Shown: positions 34,164-44,077, numbered from the stretch's first letter. The stretch: 54,622 nucleotides of DNA from Flavobacteriaceae bacterium (GCA_016744415.1 JADGEL010000001.1:1027855-1082476); one strand, 5' to 3'. Numbers and translations: made by a program. The notes: generated by a model from the sequence alone, not told the origin.

Positions 34164-37100
34164 ATGGCATCAAACAAAAAATACTGGAAAAGTGTTGAAG
34201 AGCTAAACGAAAACAGCTCTATTTTTGATACGTTAAGACAAAATGAGTTTGTTGAAGAAATTCCTACTGATGAATTCTTAGGAAATAAAGAATCCTTAGA
34301 AGAGTCTTCAACAACACGTCGTGACTTTTTAAAATATGTTGGTTTTACAACTGCAGCAGCTACCTTAGCATCTTGTGAAGGCCCTGTTAGAAAAGCAATT
34401 CCTTATCTTAATAAACCAAATGAATTAATTCCTGGAGTTGCAGATTATTATGCAACGGCAATTGCTGATGGTTTTGATTTTGCAAATGTTTTAGTAAAAG
34501 TTCGTGAAGGGCGTCCAATTAAAATTGAGCCAAACAAAGAAGCAAATGGAAGCACTAATGCACGTGTTCAAGCTTCAGTTTTATCTTTATATGATGGAAT
34601 GCGTTTGAAAAGCCCACAGCAAAAAGGGAATGCTATTTCTTGGTCTGAAGCTGATGCTCAAATTGGTAAAAAACTAAAAGACATTCAAGCTACTGGTAAA
34701 ACAGTCGCTATCTTATCGAGTACAGATGCAAACCCATCTACTCAAAATATTATAGCTTCTTTAGGTGATGTTCGTCACGTAATTTATGATGCTGTTTCAG
34801 AATCAGCAGCCTTAGATGCATACCAAACAATGTATGGCAACAGAGCTTTGCCTTCTTATGACTTTTCTAAAGCAAAAGTAATTGTTGGTGTAGGTGCAGA
34901 TTTCTTAGGAGATTGGCAAGGTGGTAATTTTGAAAACGGATATGCAAAAGGACGTATTCCTATTAAAGGGAAAATGTCGCATCATGTACAGTTTGAGTCT
35001 AACATGACTTTGACTGGTGCAAATGCTGATATTAGAGTAATGATTACACCTGCTGAGCAACATTTAGCAATGGCTAAATTATATCAAGCAGTTGTAAAAG
35101 GAATCTCAACTCGTGAAGCTTCACCATTAAATACTGCAGTTCAAAAAGTCGCAGCTCAAATTAAAAAAGCTGGAAAGAATGCTGTAGTAGTTACAGGAAT
35201 TCAAGATGCAAATATGCAGGCATACGCGTTGGCAATCAACAATTACATTCAAAGTGAAGTGATGGATGTTGTAATAACTAACAACACACGCCAAGGTAAT
35301 GATGCTGAAGTAATGCAGTTAATTACTGATATGAAAGCTGGTAAAATTGGAGCCTTGTTTATCAACAATGCAAACCCAGTTTATACCCTACCAAATTCTG
35401 TTGACTTTGTTGATGGATTAAGTAAAGTAGATTTATCTGTGTCATTCTCAATGTCAGATAACGAAACAGCAAACGCTACAGAATATGCATTGGCAACACC
35501 TCATTATTTAGAATCTTGGGGAATGATCGAAATGAAAAAAGGCCAGTTTAGCTTAATGCAACCAACAATTCAACCATTATTTGATACACGTCAGTTTCAA
35601 GATAGTATCTTAAAATGGTCTGGTAGCGATCAATCTTATTACGATTATATTAAAATGTCTTTTACAGATATGGGTACTTCAGGTTCTTGGAACCAAGCAT
35701 TGCACGATGGTGCTTTTACCGTAGCTGTAACTGATGAAGTTGTTGCAAATGAATTCGATTTGTCTTATGGATATAAAGCCCCAAAGGCTGACAGCGGATT
35801 GCAACTACAATTATATACAAAAACTGGCTTAGGTGATGGTCAGCAAGCCAACAATCCTTGGTTGCAAGAATTACCAGACCCAATTACGAGAACTACTTGG
35901 GATAACTATTTAACTGTATCACAAAAAGATGCTGAAGGTTTCGGAATCGAAAATTGGAATGTCGCTAATGGTGGTTTAAACGGTAGTTTGGTTGAATTGA
36001 CTTTAGGTGGGGTAACAGTTACATTACCAGCTTTAATTCAGCCAGGGCAGGCAGTTGGTTCAATTGGTTTGGCCTTAGGATATGGTCGTAAAGCAGGAAT
36101 GAAAGAAGAAATGAAAACAGGTAAGAATGCTTACCATTTTTATTCTGACTTTAATAATTCACAATACGGAGCGTCATTAAAAGTTGTTGCTGGTGAGCAT
36201 AAATTTGCTTGTACTCAATTGCAAAACACAATGATGGGACGTGGAGATATCATCAAAGAAACTACATTAGATACATTTAATGATCATTCATTAGATCCTA
36301 AACATACTTGGAATCCAATGCCTGTTGTTTCATTAAAACACCAAGAAGTTGATGTAACAGATCCAAGTGTTGATTTATGGGATAAATTTGATCGCTCAGT
36401 TGGGCATCACTTTAATTTATCAATCGATTTAAATGCATGTACCGGTTGTGGTGCTTGTGTTATTGCTTGTCATGCAGAGAACAATGTTCCTGTAGTAGGT
36501 AAAAAAGAAATTAGAACATCAAGAGATATGCACTGGTTGCGTATAGATAGATATTATTCATCTGACATGACTGCTGAGAAAGCAGAAGCAGAAGGAGTTG
36601 GAGTACAACAAAAATTCGCAGAGATGGAAGACCCATCTGCAAACCCAACAGTAGCTTTCCAACCAATCATGTGTCAACATTGCAACCATGCACCTTGTGA
36701 AACAGTTTGTCCAGTAGCGGCAACATCACATGGTCGACAGGGTCAAAATCACATGGCGTATAACCGTTGTGTAGGTACTCGTTATTGCGCAAATAACTGC
36801 CCTTATAAAGTGCGTCGTTTCAACTGGTTTGATTATGCTAATAATTCTGAATTTGATTTCAATATGAATGATGATTTAGGTAAAATGGTATTGAATCCAG
36901 ATGTAACAGTTCGTACTCGTGGAGTCATGGAAAAATGTTCTATGTGTATCCAAATGACACAAGCAACAATTTTGAAAGCAAAGAAAGAAGGAAGACCTGT
37001 GAAGGATGAAGAATTCCAGACAGCTTGTTCAAATGCATGTGGTACTGGAGCAATGATTTTTGGAGATATCAATGATAAAGAAAGTCAAGTTGCAAAACTG

Positions 37101-37187
37101 AAAGAAGATAAGAGAGCATATCACTTGCTAGAGCACGTTGGTACACAGCCAAATGTGGTGTATCAAGTAAAAGTGACTAATGCTTAA
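34164..37187 (+). CDS. actB: ACIII subunit ActB, molybdopterin-oxidoreductase-like iron-sulfur protein
   Basis: A 1007-residue periplasmic iron-sulfur subunit. A Tat-type signal lies at about 50-71 (TTRRDFLKYVGF, then ASC) with possible lipidation at Cys71. The long middle resembles the molybdopterin-oxidoreductase fold; ActB proteins are known to lack the cofactor. The C-terminal third is a ferredoxin-like domain with four Cys clusters: CTGCGACVIAC (759-769), CQHCNHAPCETVC (837-849), CVGTRYCANNC (869-879) and a last group with CSMC and CSNAC. It passes electrons between quinol site and hemes. The N-terminal extension before the twin Arg (about 50 residues) is long. Confidence 0.94.
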   Translation: MASNKKYWKSVEELNENSSIFDTLRQNEFVEEIPTDEFLGNKESLEESSTTRRDFLKYVGFTTAAATLASCEGPVRKAIPYLNKPNELIPGVADYYATAIADGFDFANVLVKVREGRPIKIEPNKEANGSTNARVQASVLSLYDGMRLKSPQQKGNAISWSEADAQIGKKLKDIQATGKTVAILSSTDANPSTQNIIASLGDVRHVIYDAVSESAALDAYQTMYGNRALPSYDFSKAKVIVGVGADFLGDWQGGNFENGYAKGRIPIKGKMSHHVQFESNMTLTGANADIRVMITPAEQHLAMAKLYQAVVKGISTREASPLNTAVQKVAAQIKKAGKNAVVVTGIQDANMQAYALAINNYIQSEVMDVVITNNTRQGNDAEVMQLITDMKAGKIGALFINNANPVYTLPNSVDFVDGLSKVDLSVSFSMSDNETANATEYALATPHYLESWGMIEMKKGQFSLMQPTIQPLFDTRQFQDSILKWSGSDQSYYDYIKMSFTDMGTSGSWNQALHDGAFTVAVTDEVVANEFDLSYGYKAPKADSGLQLQLYTKTGLGDGQQANNPWLQELPDPITRTTWDNYLTVSQKDAEGFGIENWNVANGGLNGSLVELTLGGVTVTLPALIQPGQAVGSIGLALGYGRKAGMKEEMKTGKNAYHFYSDFNNSQYGASLKVVAGEHKFACTQLQNTMMGRGDIIKETTLDTFNDHSLDPKHTWNPMPVVSLKHQEVDVTDPSVDLWDKFDRSVGHHFNLSIDLNACTGCGACVIACHAENNVPVVGKKEIRTSRDMHWLRIDRYYSSDMTAEKAEAEGVGVQQKFAEMEDPSANPTVAFQPIMCQHCNHAPCETVCPVAATSHGRQGQNHMAYNRCVGTRYCANNCPYKVRRFNWFDYANNSEFDFNMNDDLGKMVLNPDVTVRTRGVMEKCSMCIQMTQATILKAKKEGRPVKDEEFQTACSNACGTGAMIFGDINDKESQVAKLKEDKRAYHLLEHVGTQPNVVYQVKVTNA

Positions 37188-37228
37188 GAATAAAACTAGA
37201 TTAATAATTAGATAATTATATATAGACT

Positions 37229-38647
37229 ATGGCGTCGCATTACGAAGCACCTATAAGACAACCTTTAATCATTGGAGACAAAAACTACCACGATATTACT
37301 GTGGATGTTGCTGCTCCTATAGAAGGAAAAGCAAACAAACAGTGGTGGATAGTATTTGGTATAGCATTAGCTGCTTTCCTTTGGGGAGTTGGATGTATCA
37401 TTTATACAATCGGAACTGGAATTGGAGTTTGGGGATTGAATAAAACTGTTGGTTGGGCGTGGGATATCACGAACTTCGTATGGTGGGTTGGTATTGGTCA
37501 TGCAGGTACATTGATATCGGCAGTACTATTATTATTCCGTCAAAAATGGAGAATGGGTATCAATCGTTCTGCAGAAGCCATGACAATTTTTTCTGTAGTT
37601 CAAGCTGGATTATTTCCAGTTATTCACATGGGTAGACCATGGATGGGATATTGGGTATTACCAATGCCAAATCAATTTGGATCTTTATGGGTAAATTTTA
37701 ACTCTCCTTTATTATGGGATGTATTTGCAATCTCAACTTATTTATCTGTATCATTAGTTTTTTGGTGGACAGGTTTGTTACCTGATTTTGCGATGATTCG
37801 TGATAGAGCAGTAAGACCATTTCAAAAGAAAATATATTCTTTATTGAGTTTCGGTTGGTCAGGTAGAGCAAAAGATTGGCAACGTTTTGAAGAAGTATCT
37901 TTGGTTCTTGCGGGTTTAGCAACACCACTTGTACTTTCTGTGCATACTATTGTATCAATGGATTTTGCTACGGCTGTTATTCCTGGTTGGCATACAACTA
38001 TTTTTCCTCCATATTTTGTGGCAGGGGCAGTATTCTCGGGATTTGCGATGGTAAACACCTTGTTGATTATTATGCGTAAAGTATCAAATTTAGAAGCATA
38101 CATCACCATACAACATATCGAATTGATGAACATCGTAATCATGATTACAGGGTCTATTGTAGGTTGTGCATATATCACAGAGTTGTTTATTGCTTGGTAT
38201 TCTGGTGTAGAATATGAACAATATGCATTTTTAAACAGAGCAACTGGACCTTATTGGTGGGCATATTTATTAATGATGTCTTGTAATGTATTCTCGCCAC
38301 AATTTATGTGGTCTAAAAAATTACGTACAAGTATCATGTTCTCTTTCTTTATTTCGATTGTTGTAAATATCGGAATGTGGTTTGAGCGTTTTGTAATTAT
38401 CGTAACATCATTACACCGAGATTATTTACCTTCATCTTGGACTATGTTTTCACCAACTTTTGTAGATATTGGGATATTTGTTGGAACCATCGGATTTTTC
38501 TTTGTGTTATTTTTGTTGTATTCAAGAACATTTCCTGTTATTGCACAAGCAGAGGTAAAAACAATTTTGAAGTCATCAGGAGAAAACTTTAAGAAGTTTA
38601 GAGATGCAGGAGGAGAGAATCCTGTAGATACATTTAATAAAAAATAA
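37229..38647 (+). CDS. actC: ACIII subunit ActC, NrfD/PsrC-like membrane quinol-binding subunit
   Basis: A 472-residue polytopic membrane protein with about 10 hydrophobic segments. It is of the NrfD/PsrC type, which holds the quinol oxidation site in ACIII. Recognisable parts include VWWVGIGHAGTLISAVLLLF, VIHMGRPWMGYW and GWHTTIFPPYFVAGAVFSGFAM (read in pieces). It lies 41 nt after actB and 8 nt before actD. No signal peptide or cofactor motif is expected. It is homologous to ActF further down. Confidence 0.94.
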   Translation: MASHYEAPIRQPLIIGDKNYHDITVDVAAPIEGKANKQWWIVFGIALAAFLWGVGCIIYTIGTGIGVWGLNKTVGWAWDITNFVWWVGIGHAGTLISAVLLLFRQKWRMGINRSAEAMTIFSVVQAGLFPVIHMGRPWMGYWVLPMPNQFGSLWVNFNSPLLWDVFAISTYLSVSLVFWWTGLLPDFAMIRDRAVRPFQKKIYSLLSFGWSGRAKDWQRFEEVSLVLAGLATPLVLSVHTIVSMDFATAVIPGWHTTIFPPYFVAGAVFSGFAMVNTLLIIMRKVSNLEAYITIQHIELMNIVIMITGSIVGCAYITELFIAWYSGVEYEQYAFLNRATGPYWWAYLLMMSCNVFSPQFMWSKKLRTSIMFSFFISIVVNIGMWFERFVIIVTSLHRDYLPSSWTMFSPTFVDIGIFVGTIGFFFVLFLLYSRTFPVIAQAEVKTILKSSGENFKKFRDAGGENPVDTFNKK

Positions 38648-38655
38648 GAGCAGTT

Positions 38656-39180
38656 ATGAGTTCTAAAGTAATACAAGTAATGTATAATGATGACGACATT
38701 TTATTGTCGGCAGTAAAAGAAACACGTGCTGCAAATCATCATATAGAAGAAGTATACTCACCTTTTCCAGTTCATGGACTAGACAAAGCGATGGGGTTAG
38801 CACCAACAAAATTAGCCATCACATCTTTTATGTATGGTTTGCTTGGTTTGTCTTTTGCTATTTGGTTGACTAAGTATACGATGATTGATGATTGGGCGCA
38901 GAATATTGGTGGTAAACCTAGTTTTTCTTGGGGAGCTAATATGCCAGCATTCGTTCCAGTAATGTTTGAGATGACTGTGTTTTTTGCAGCGCATTTAATG
39001 GTAATTACATTTTATATGCGAAGCAAATTATGGCCATTTAAAAAAGCTGAAAATCCAGATCCTAGAACTACAGATGATAAATTTGTAATGGAAGTTGCTT
39101 TAGATGGTGATGAACAAGAAATGATTTCGTTTTTTGAGAAAACAGGGTCAATAGAAATTAAAATAACTGAAAAGCATTAA
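38656..39180 (+). CDS. actD: ACIII subunit ActD (DUF3341 family)
   Basis: A 174-residue protein with two membrane helices (about 55-75 and 100-120) and a soluble N-terminal domain. The N-terminal text VYSPFPVHGLDKAMGL is the hallmark of the DUF3341 family, which is ActD of alternative complex III. It has a structural role in the complex. It lies 8 nt after actC and 4 nt before actE, indicating tight co-expression. Confidence 0.93.
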   Translation: MSSKVIQVMYNDDDILLSAVKETRAANHHIEEVYSPFPVHGLDKAMGLAPTKLAITSFMYGLLGLSFAIWLTKYTMIDDWAQNIGGKPSFSWGANMPAFVPVMFEMTVFFAAHLMVITFYMRSKLWPFKKAENPDPRTTDDKFVMEVALDGDEQEMISFFEKTGSIEIKITEKH

Positions 39181-39184
39181 CTCG

Positions 39185-39733
39185 ATGAAAAAAGTTATCA
39201 ATACTATTATATTATTAGCACTTGTAATTGTTGTATCTTCTTGCGATAGAAGTAAAAGAGCACCCAACTTACAATACTTTCCTAATATGTACGAGCCCGT
39301 AAGTTATGAAACTTACGGTGACAATCCAAACTATACTGTTGGTATGGAAGAGCGTTTACCAGTTACTGGTTCAATTGCTCGTGGAGCAGAATTCCCTTTC
39401 GAATATGAAAATACTGAAGAAGGATATCAATTAGCAAAAGCAGAATTGAAAAGCCCATTAGACATCCTTACTATTGATGATGAAAAAGGAGAAGACTTGT
39501 ATGTAATTTACTGCGCAGGTTGTCATGGAGCCAAAGGAGACGGTCAAGGAGAATTACCAAAGAGAGAAAAGTTTTTAGGAATACCTAATTATAAAGATAG
39601 AGATATTACAGAAGGTAGTATCTATCACACAATTATGTATGGTAAAAATATGATGGGCTCTCACGCATCACAATTAACAGAAGAAGAACGTTGGCAAGTA
39701 GTCGCTTATGTTCAAGAATTAAGAAACAATTAA
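39185..39733 (+). CDS. actE: ACIII subunit ActE, monoheme cytochrome c lipoprotein
   Basis: A 182-residue lipoprotein (signal ending VVSSC, Cys20). It carries one heme c site, CAGCH (110-114), with a likely axial Met at 156 or 157 (GKNMMGSH). The domain ends with the helix typical of cytochrome c (ERWQVVAYVQELR). In ACIII it hands electrons towards cytochrome c or directly to the oxidase. The oxidase genes follow in the same operon, and subunit II lacks its own cytochrome c domain. That fits direct transfer in a supercomplex. Confidence 0.93.
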   Translation: MKKVINTIILLALVIVVSSCDRSKRAPNLQYFPNMYEPVSYETYGDNPNYTVGMEERLPVTGSIARGAEFPFEYENTEEGYQLAKAELKSPLDILTIDDEKGEDLYVIYCAGCHGAKGDGQGELPKREKFLGIPNYKDRDITEGSIYHTIMYGKNMMGSHASQLTEEERWQVVAYVQELRNN

Positions 39734-39762
39734 TAATTCTTTTTAATTAGAATTTAAAAGAT

Positions 39763-41097
39763 ATGTACACGTTTTCAAAAAGATTAAAAACATTCTCATT
39801 TGCATTGATGATTGTTGGTTTGGTAGGAATTGCATGGGGATTTTTAAATGCACCCAGTTCAGTTGAAGAAGCCAAAGAAATTGTAGCTCATAACGAAAGT
39901 CATGATACACATGCTGCAGTAACTACACCTGATGGTGAACATCAAGCAGCTGCAGAACATCATGATGCATCGCATGACGAGCACGTATTTCATCAATTAC
40001 AAAATAGACCTTGGTCAGCAATCTATGTTGCCATTTTCTTTTTTATGATGTTATCATTAGGTGTGTTGGCATTTTATGCAATTCAACAAGTAGCACAAGC
40101 AGGATGGTCTATTGTACTCTTTAGAGTCATGGAAGGTATTACCGCTTACTTGCCAATTGGCGCAGTAATTTTATTTGTGTTTTTAGTATTGTCTAGTATG
40201 CACATGAATCATGTATTTGCTTGGATGAATCCAGAATTGTTAGATCCTACAAGTCCAAAATTTGATCATCTATTAGCTGAGAAAGCAAGTTATTTAAATG
40301 TACCATTCTTTTTAATTAGAGCGGCAATTTATATTATAGGTTGGGTTTTATATCAAAGATATGCACGTAAACAAACCTTAGCTTTAGACAAAGCAGTTGA
40401 AGGAAACTTAACACACTATAAAAAAATGATGGGTGCTTCAGCAGCATTCTTAGTATTCTTTTTGGTGTCAGAGTCTATGATGTCTTGGGATTGGTTAATG
40501 TCTATCGATCATCATTGGTTTAGTACATTATACGGATGGTACGTATTTGCAGGTATGTTTGTATCTGGTATCACAACAATTGCAATGGTTACTGTTTATT
40601 TAAAATCTAGAGGGTATTTAGAATATGTAAATGATAGCCATTTACACGATTTAGCAAAATTCATGTTCGGGTTTAGTATTTTCTGGACGTACTTATGGTT
40701 CTCTCAATTCATGTTGATTTGGTATGCTGATATACCTGAAGAGGTAACCTATTATGCACAACGTTTCGAAGAGATTAAAGGACCATTCATGGCAATGGTA
40801 GTGATGAACTTTGTATTCCCAATTTTGGTATTGATGAACAGTGATTATAAAAGATTACCTTGGTTTATCATTATTGCGGGTGTTATCGTTTTAGTAGGAC
40901 ATTATATTGATGTATACGTTTTAATAACACCAGGTTCTGTTGGTGCACAGTGGAAATTTATATCTCCAGAAGTAATCGGGTCAGCATTGTTCTTTTTAGG
41001 ACTGTTTATCTTTGTTGTGTTTAACGCATTAACAAAGGCTCCGCTGAAAGTAAAAGGAAATCCATTTATGAAAGAAAGTGAACAATTTCACTATTAA
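39763..41097 (+). CDS. actF: ACIII subunit ActF, NrfD-like membrane subunit
   Basis: A 444-residue membrane protein with about 10 hydrophobic segments, related to ActC. The stretch after helix 1 (about 30-75) is rich in His and Asp/Glu (HNESHDTHA, EHHDASHDEH). The core shows SESMMSWDWLMSIDHHWFSTLYGWY-like text (about 226-250), typical of ActF. It has a structural or proton-channel role in the complex. It lies 29 nt after actE and 21 nt before the oxidase subunit II gene. The His-rich loop could bind metal, which is speculation. Confidence 0.93.
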   Translation: MYTFSKRLKTFSFALMIVGLVGIAWGFLNAPSSVEEAKEIVAHNESHDTHAAVTTPDGEHQAAAEHHDASHDEHVFHQLQNRPWSAIYVAIFFFMMLSLGVLAFYAIQQVAQAGWSIVLFRVMEGITAYLPIGAVILFVFLVLSSMHMNHVFAWMNPELLDPTSPKFDHLLAEKASYLNVPFFLIRAAIYIIGWVLYQRYARKQTLALDKAVEGNLTHYKKMMGASAAFLVFFLVSESMMSWDWLMSIDHHWFSTLYGWYVFAGMFVSGITTIAMVTVYLKSRGYLEYVNDSHLHDLAKFMFGFSIFWTYLWFSQFMLIWYADIPEEVTYYAQRFEEIKGPFMAMVVMNFVFPILVLMNSDYKRLPWFIIIAGVIVLVGHYIDVYVLITPGSVGAQWKFISPEVIGSALFFLGLFIFVVFNALTKAPLKVKGNPFMKESEQFHY

Positions 41098-41118
41098 TAG
41101 TTAAGAAAATAAAAAAGT

Positions 41119-42126
41119 ATGTTAGCATTATTTTATATTTTAATAGGAATATCTATTGCGAGTGTTATTTGGCAATTGACCAATATCTTTAACCTTAAAA
41201 CAGATATTGCTGATGAAAGCGATAACGATCAACAAGGAAAATTAATGTTTGCCTTTATGGTTGGCTTTTATGCATTGATGATTTTTTGTTTTTGGAAATA
41301 TAGCGCTGTGTTATTGCCAGAAGCTGCATCACGTGAAGGTGCTAGAATCGACAATTTGTACATGTACACAATGGGATTAATCTTGATTGTACAAGCTATA
41401 ATGCAATTTTTAATTTTCTATTTTGCTTATAAATATAGAGGTATAAAAGGAAGAAAAGCCTTGTTCTATTCTGATAGCCATAAACTAGAAACTATTTGGA
41501 CAATCACTCCATCTGTTGTTTTAGCAGGATTGATTATCTACGGATTGTCAGTTTGGGTTGATATTACAGATGTATCTGATATGGAAAATCCAATGGTGAT
41601 TGAAATCTATGCAAAACAATTTTCTTGGGAAGCTCGTTATGCAGGTGATGATAACGCCTTAGGTAGAGCAAATGTTCGTTTTATTAAAGGAAAAAACACA
41701 ATGGGTGTTGATATGACCGATTTAAATGCGGCTGATGATATTCCCGTTCGTGAATTACATTTAGTAAAAGGAAGACCGGTTATTTTTAAATTGCGTTCAC
41801 AAGACGTATTGCACTCAGCTTACATGCCTCATTTTAGAAATCAAATGAACTGTGTTCCTGGTATGGTCACTCAAATGGCATTTACGCCTACAATGACTAC
41901 CGAAGAAATGCGTTTGAATGATAAAATTGTTGCAAAGGTTGAGAACATCAATAAGATTAGAGCAGAAAAAGGAGAAGACACTTACGAATTTGATTACCTG
42001 TTATTATGTAATAAAATTTGTGGAGCATCTCACTACAACATGCAAATGAAAATTATTGTTGAGACTGAAGATGAATTCGAAGATTGGATGCTATCTCAAC
42101 AATCAATTACTGAAGTTTTAAAATAA
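41119..42126 (+). CDS. coxB: Cytochrome c oxidase subunit II (CuA)
   Basis: A 335-residue subunit with an N-terminal hydrophobic segment and two membrane helices (about 83-107 and 130-150), then a periplasmic CuA domain. CuA ligands are visible: His232 (VLHSAYMPHF), Cys297, Cys301, His305 and Met308 in CNKICGASHYNM. The residue between the cysteines that binds through its main chain is Lys where Glu is common. No C-terminal cytochrome c domain is present, so the enzyme is aa3-like and not caa3. The gene stands between actF (21 nt) and coxA (26 nt), the arrangement known from flavobacterial ACIII-oxidase supercomplexes. Confidence 0.95.
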   Translation: MLALFYILIGISIASVIWQLTNIFNLKTDIADESDNDQQGKLMFAFMVGFYALMIFCFWKYSAVLLPEAASREGARIDNLYMYTMGLILIVQAIMQFLIFYFAYKYRGIKGRKALFYSDSHKLETIWTITPSVVLAGLIIYGLSVWVDITDVSDMENPMVIEIYAKQFSWEARYAGDDNALGRANVRFIKGKNTMGVDMTDLNAADDIPVRELHLVKGRPVIFKLRSQDVLHSAYMPHFRNQMNCVPGMVTQMAFTPTMTTEEMRLNDKIVAKVENINKIRAEKGEDTYEFDYLLLCNKICGASHYNMQMKIIVETEDEFEDWMLSQQSITEVLK

Positions 42127-42152
42127 AAACATACAAAAAAATAGTATAGATT

Positions 42153-43904
42153 ATGTCAGATCATCATCATAAAGAAACATTTGTAACGAAATATATTTTT
42201 AGCCAAGACCATAAAATGATTTCTAAGCAATACCTAATTACAGGTATTTTCATGGGAGTTATAGGAGTGTTTATGTCTATGTTATTTCGTTTGCAAATTG
42301 CTTGGCCAGAGCATTCGTTTAGTATTATTGAAGCCTTTTTAGGAAGGCATCAAGATGGTGGAGTTATGAGCCCAGATATTTATTTGGCATTGGTAACTAT
42401 ACACGGTACAATCATGGTATTCTTTGTTTTAACAGCAGGATTATCGGGTACCTTTAGTAATTTGTTAATTCCGTTGCAAATTGGTGCACGTGACATGGCA
42501 TCAGGATTCTTAAACATGATTTCTTACTGGTTATTTTTCTTATCAAGTATTATCATGATGATTTCATTATTTGTTGAGGCAGGACCTGCATCAGCAGGAT
42601 GGACAATCTATCCACCTTTAAGCGCATTGCCACAAGCAATTCCTGGTTCAGGAGTTGGTATGACTTTATGGTTAGTGTCTATGGCTATCTTTATTGCTTC
42701 ATCATTATTAGGTGCGTTGAACTACATCGTAACAGTATTGAATTTGAGAACTATTGGAATGAAAATGACGCGTTTGCCATTGACAATTTGGGCGTTCTTT
42801 GTAACTGCAATTATTGGTGTAGTATCATTTCCGGTATTATTATCAGCAGCTTTATTGTTGATTTTTGACCGTAGTTTTGGAACATCATTTTACTTGTCAG
42901 ATATCTTTATTGATGGTGGTGTATTACATTACCAAGGTGGGTCCCCAATACTATTCGAACACTTATTCTGGTTCTTAGGACACCCAGAAGTTTATATTGT
43001 TATTTTACCAGCAATGGGAATTGTATCAGAAATTATGGCTGTCAATTCTCGTAAACCTATTTTTGGTTATAGAGCTATGATTGGATCTATAATCGCAATT
43101 GCATTTTTATCTACAATAGTTTGGGGTCATCATATGTTCGTAACAGGTATGAATCCTTTCTTAGGATCTGTATTTACATTTACAACTTTGTTGATTGCAA
43201 TACCATCTGCAGTAAAAGCATTTAATTGGATTACAACACTTTGGAAAGGTAATCTTCAAATGAATGTGGCAATGTTATTCTCTATCGGATTTGTTTCTAC
43301 TTTTGTTTCTGGTGGATTGACAGGATTGATTTTAGGAGACTCTGCTTTAGATATCAATGTTCATGACACCTATTTTGTAGTAGCTCACTTTCACCTAGTA
43401 ATGGGTGTATCAGCTATACTTGGTATGTTTGCAGGAGTTTATCATTGGTTCCCAAAAATGTTTGGGCGTATGATGAATAAAACTTTAGGATATTGGCATT
43501 TCTGGTTAACAGCAGTTGCAGCTTATGGGGTATTCTTCCCAATGCACTTTGTTGGTTTAGCAGGTTTACCTCGTAGATATTATATGAATACTGCATTCCC
43601 ATATTTTGATGATTTATCAGATATTAATGTGGTAATAACAATGTTTGCACTATTAGGAGGATTGGCTCAATTTTTATTCTTATCAAATTTCTTCTTTAGT
43701 ATTTATAAAGGAAAGAAAGCAAGTCAAAATCCTTGGAATGCTACAACATTAGAGTGGACAACACCAGTTGAGCATATACATGGTAACTGGCCAGGAGAAA
43801 TTCCTGCAGTTCATCGTTGGGCATATGATTATAGTAAACCAGGAGCAGATGAAGACTTTATTCAACAAACAGTTCCTTTAAAGGAAGGCGAAGAAGAGTC
43901 ATAA
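42153..43904 (+). CDS. coxA: Cytochrome c oxidase subunit I (heme-copper)
   Basis: A 583-residue membrane protein with about 12 helices; the catalytic subunit that reduces oxygen to water and pumps protons. Metal ligands are all present: His84 (TIHGT), the HPEVY site (277-281, His-Tyr pair), His326-His327 (WGHHM), and His412 and His414 (VVAHFHLVMG). The Glu of helix VI as GHPEVY and no obvious defect point to an A-type oxidase. A terminator follows at 43965. No subunit III gene is adjacent, so it must be elsewhere or missing. Confidence 0.96.
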   Translation: MSDHHHKETFVTKYIFSQDHKMISKQYLITGIFMGVIGVFMSMLFRLQIAWPEHSFSIIEAFLGRHQDGGVMSPDIYLALVTIHGTIMVFFVLTAGLSGTFSNLLIPLQIGARDMASGFLNMISYWLFFLSSIIMMISLFVEAGPASAGWTIYPPLSALPQAIPGSGVGMTLWLVSMAIFIASSLLGALNYIVTVLNLRTIGMKMTRLPLTIWAFFVTAIIGVVSFPVLLSAALLLIFDRSFGTSFYLSDIFIDGGVLHYQGGSPILFEHLFWFLGHPEVYIVILPAMGIVSEIMAVNSRKPIFGYRAMIGSIIAIAFLSTIVWGHHMFVTGMNPFLGSVFTFTTLLIAIPSAVKAFNWITTLWKGNLQMNVAMLFSIGFVSTFVSGGLTGLILGDSALDINVHDTYFVVAHFHLVMGVSAILGMFAGVYHWFPKMFGRMMNKTLGYWHFWLTAVAAYGVFFPMHFVGLAGLPRRYYMNTAFPYFDDLSDINVVITMFALLGGLAQFLFLSNFFFSIYKGKKASQNPWNATTLEWTTPVEHIHGNWPGEIPAVHRWAYDYSKPGADEDFIQQTVPLKEGEEES

Positions 43905-43926
43905 GTTTAAATTTAATTTGAACGTC

Positions 43927-43947
43927 ATTCTGAACTTGTTTCAGAAT
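43927..43947. repeat. REP-like palindromic element 1
   Basis: ATTCTGAA and TTCAGAAT flank a CTTGT loop, with the preceding CGTC. This CGTCATTCTGAA..TTCAGAATCTC form resembles short intergenic palindromes I associate with Bacteroidota genomes. No second copy is seen in this window. Confidence 0.55.
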
Positions 43948-43964
43948 CTCATAATAAAATATTC

Positions 43965-43998
43965 AAAAACCTTTCTATTGATTTAGAAAGGTTTTTTG
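43965..43998 (+). terminator. Terminator of the ACIII-oxidase operon
   Basis: AAAAACCTTTCTA (43965-43977) and TAGAAAGGTTTTT (43984-43996) form a 13-bp stem with a 6-nt loop, followed by more T. Confidence 0.9.
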
Positions 43999-44008
43999 TT
44001 ACTAGTCT

Positions 44009-44026
44009 TTCCCGCGAAAGCGGGAA
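44009..44026. repeat. REP-like GC-rich palindrome 2
   Basis: TTCCCGC (44009-44015), GAAA tetraloop, GCGGGAA (44020-44026), then TCC. It is markedly GC-rich against its surroundings and matches a palindrome type common between genes in many bacteria. It lies 62 bp after the other REP-like element, with the terminator between. Confidence 0.6.
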
Positions 44027-44069
44027 TCCATTTTTTCTTACTATTGATTTTTTTTGTGCCAACTTCCGT

Positions 44070-44077
44070 ATATTTGC
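44070..44077 (+). promoter_or_regulatory. Predicted -7 element of ruvB
   Basis: TATATTTG matches TAnnTTTG, about 50 nt before the ruvB start. The best TTG upstream is spaced 22 nt (44045-44047), slightly long. A small hairpin, CTGAA-TTTAT-TTCAG, follows in the leader. Confidence 0.5.
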
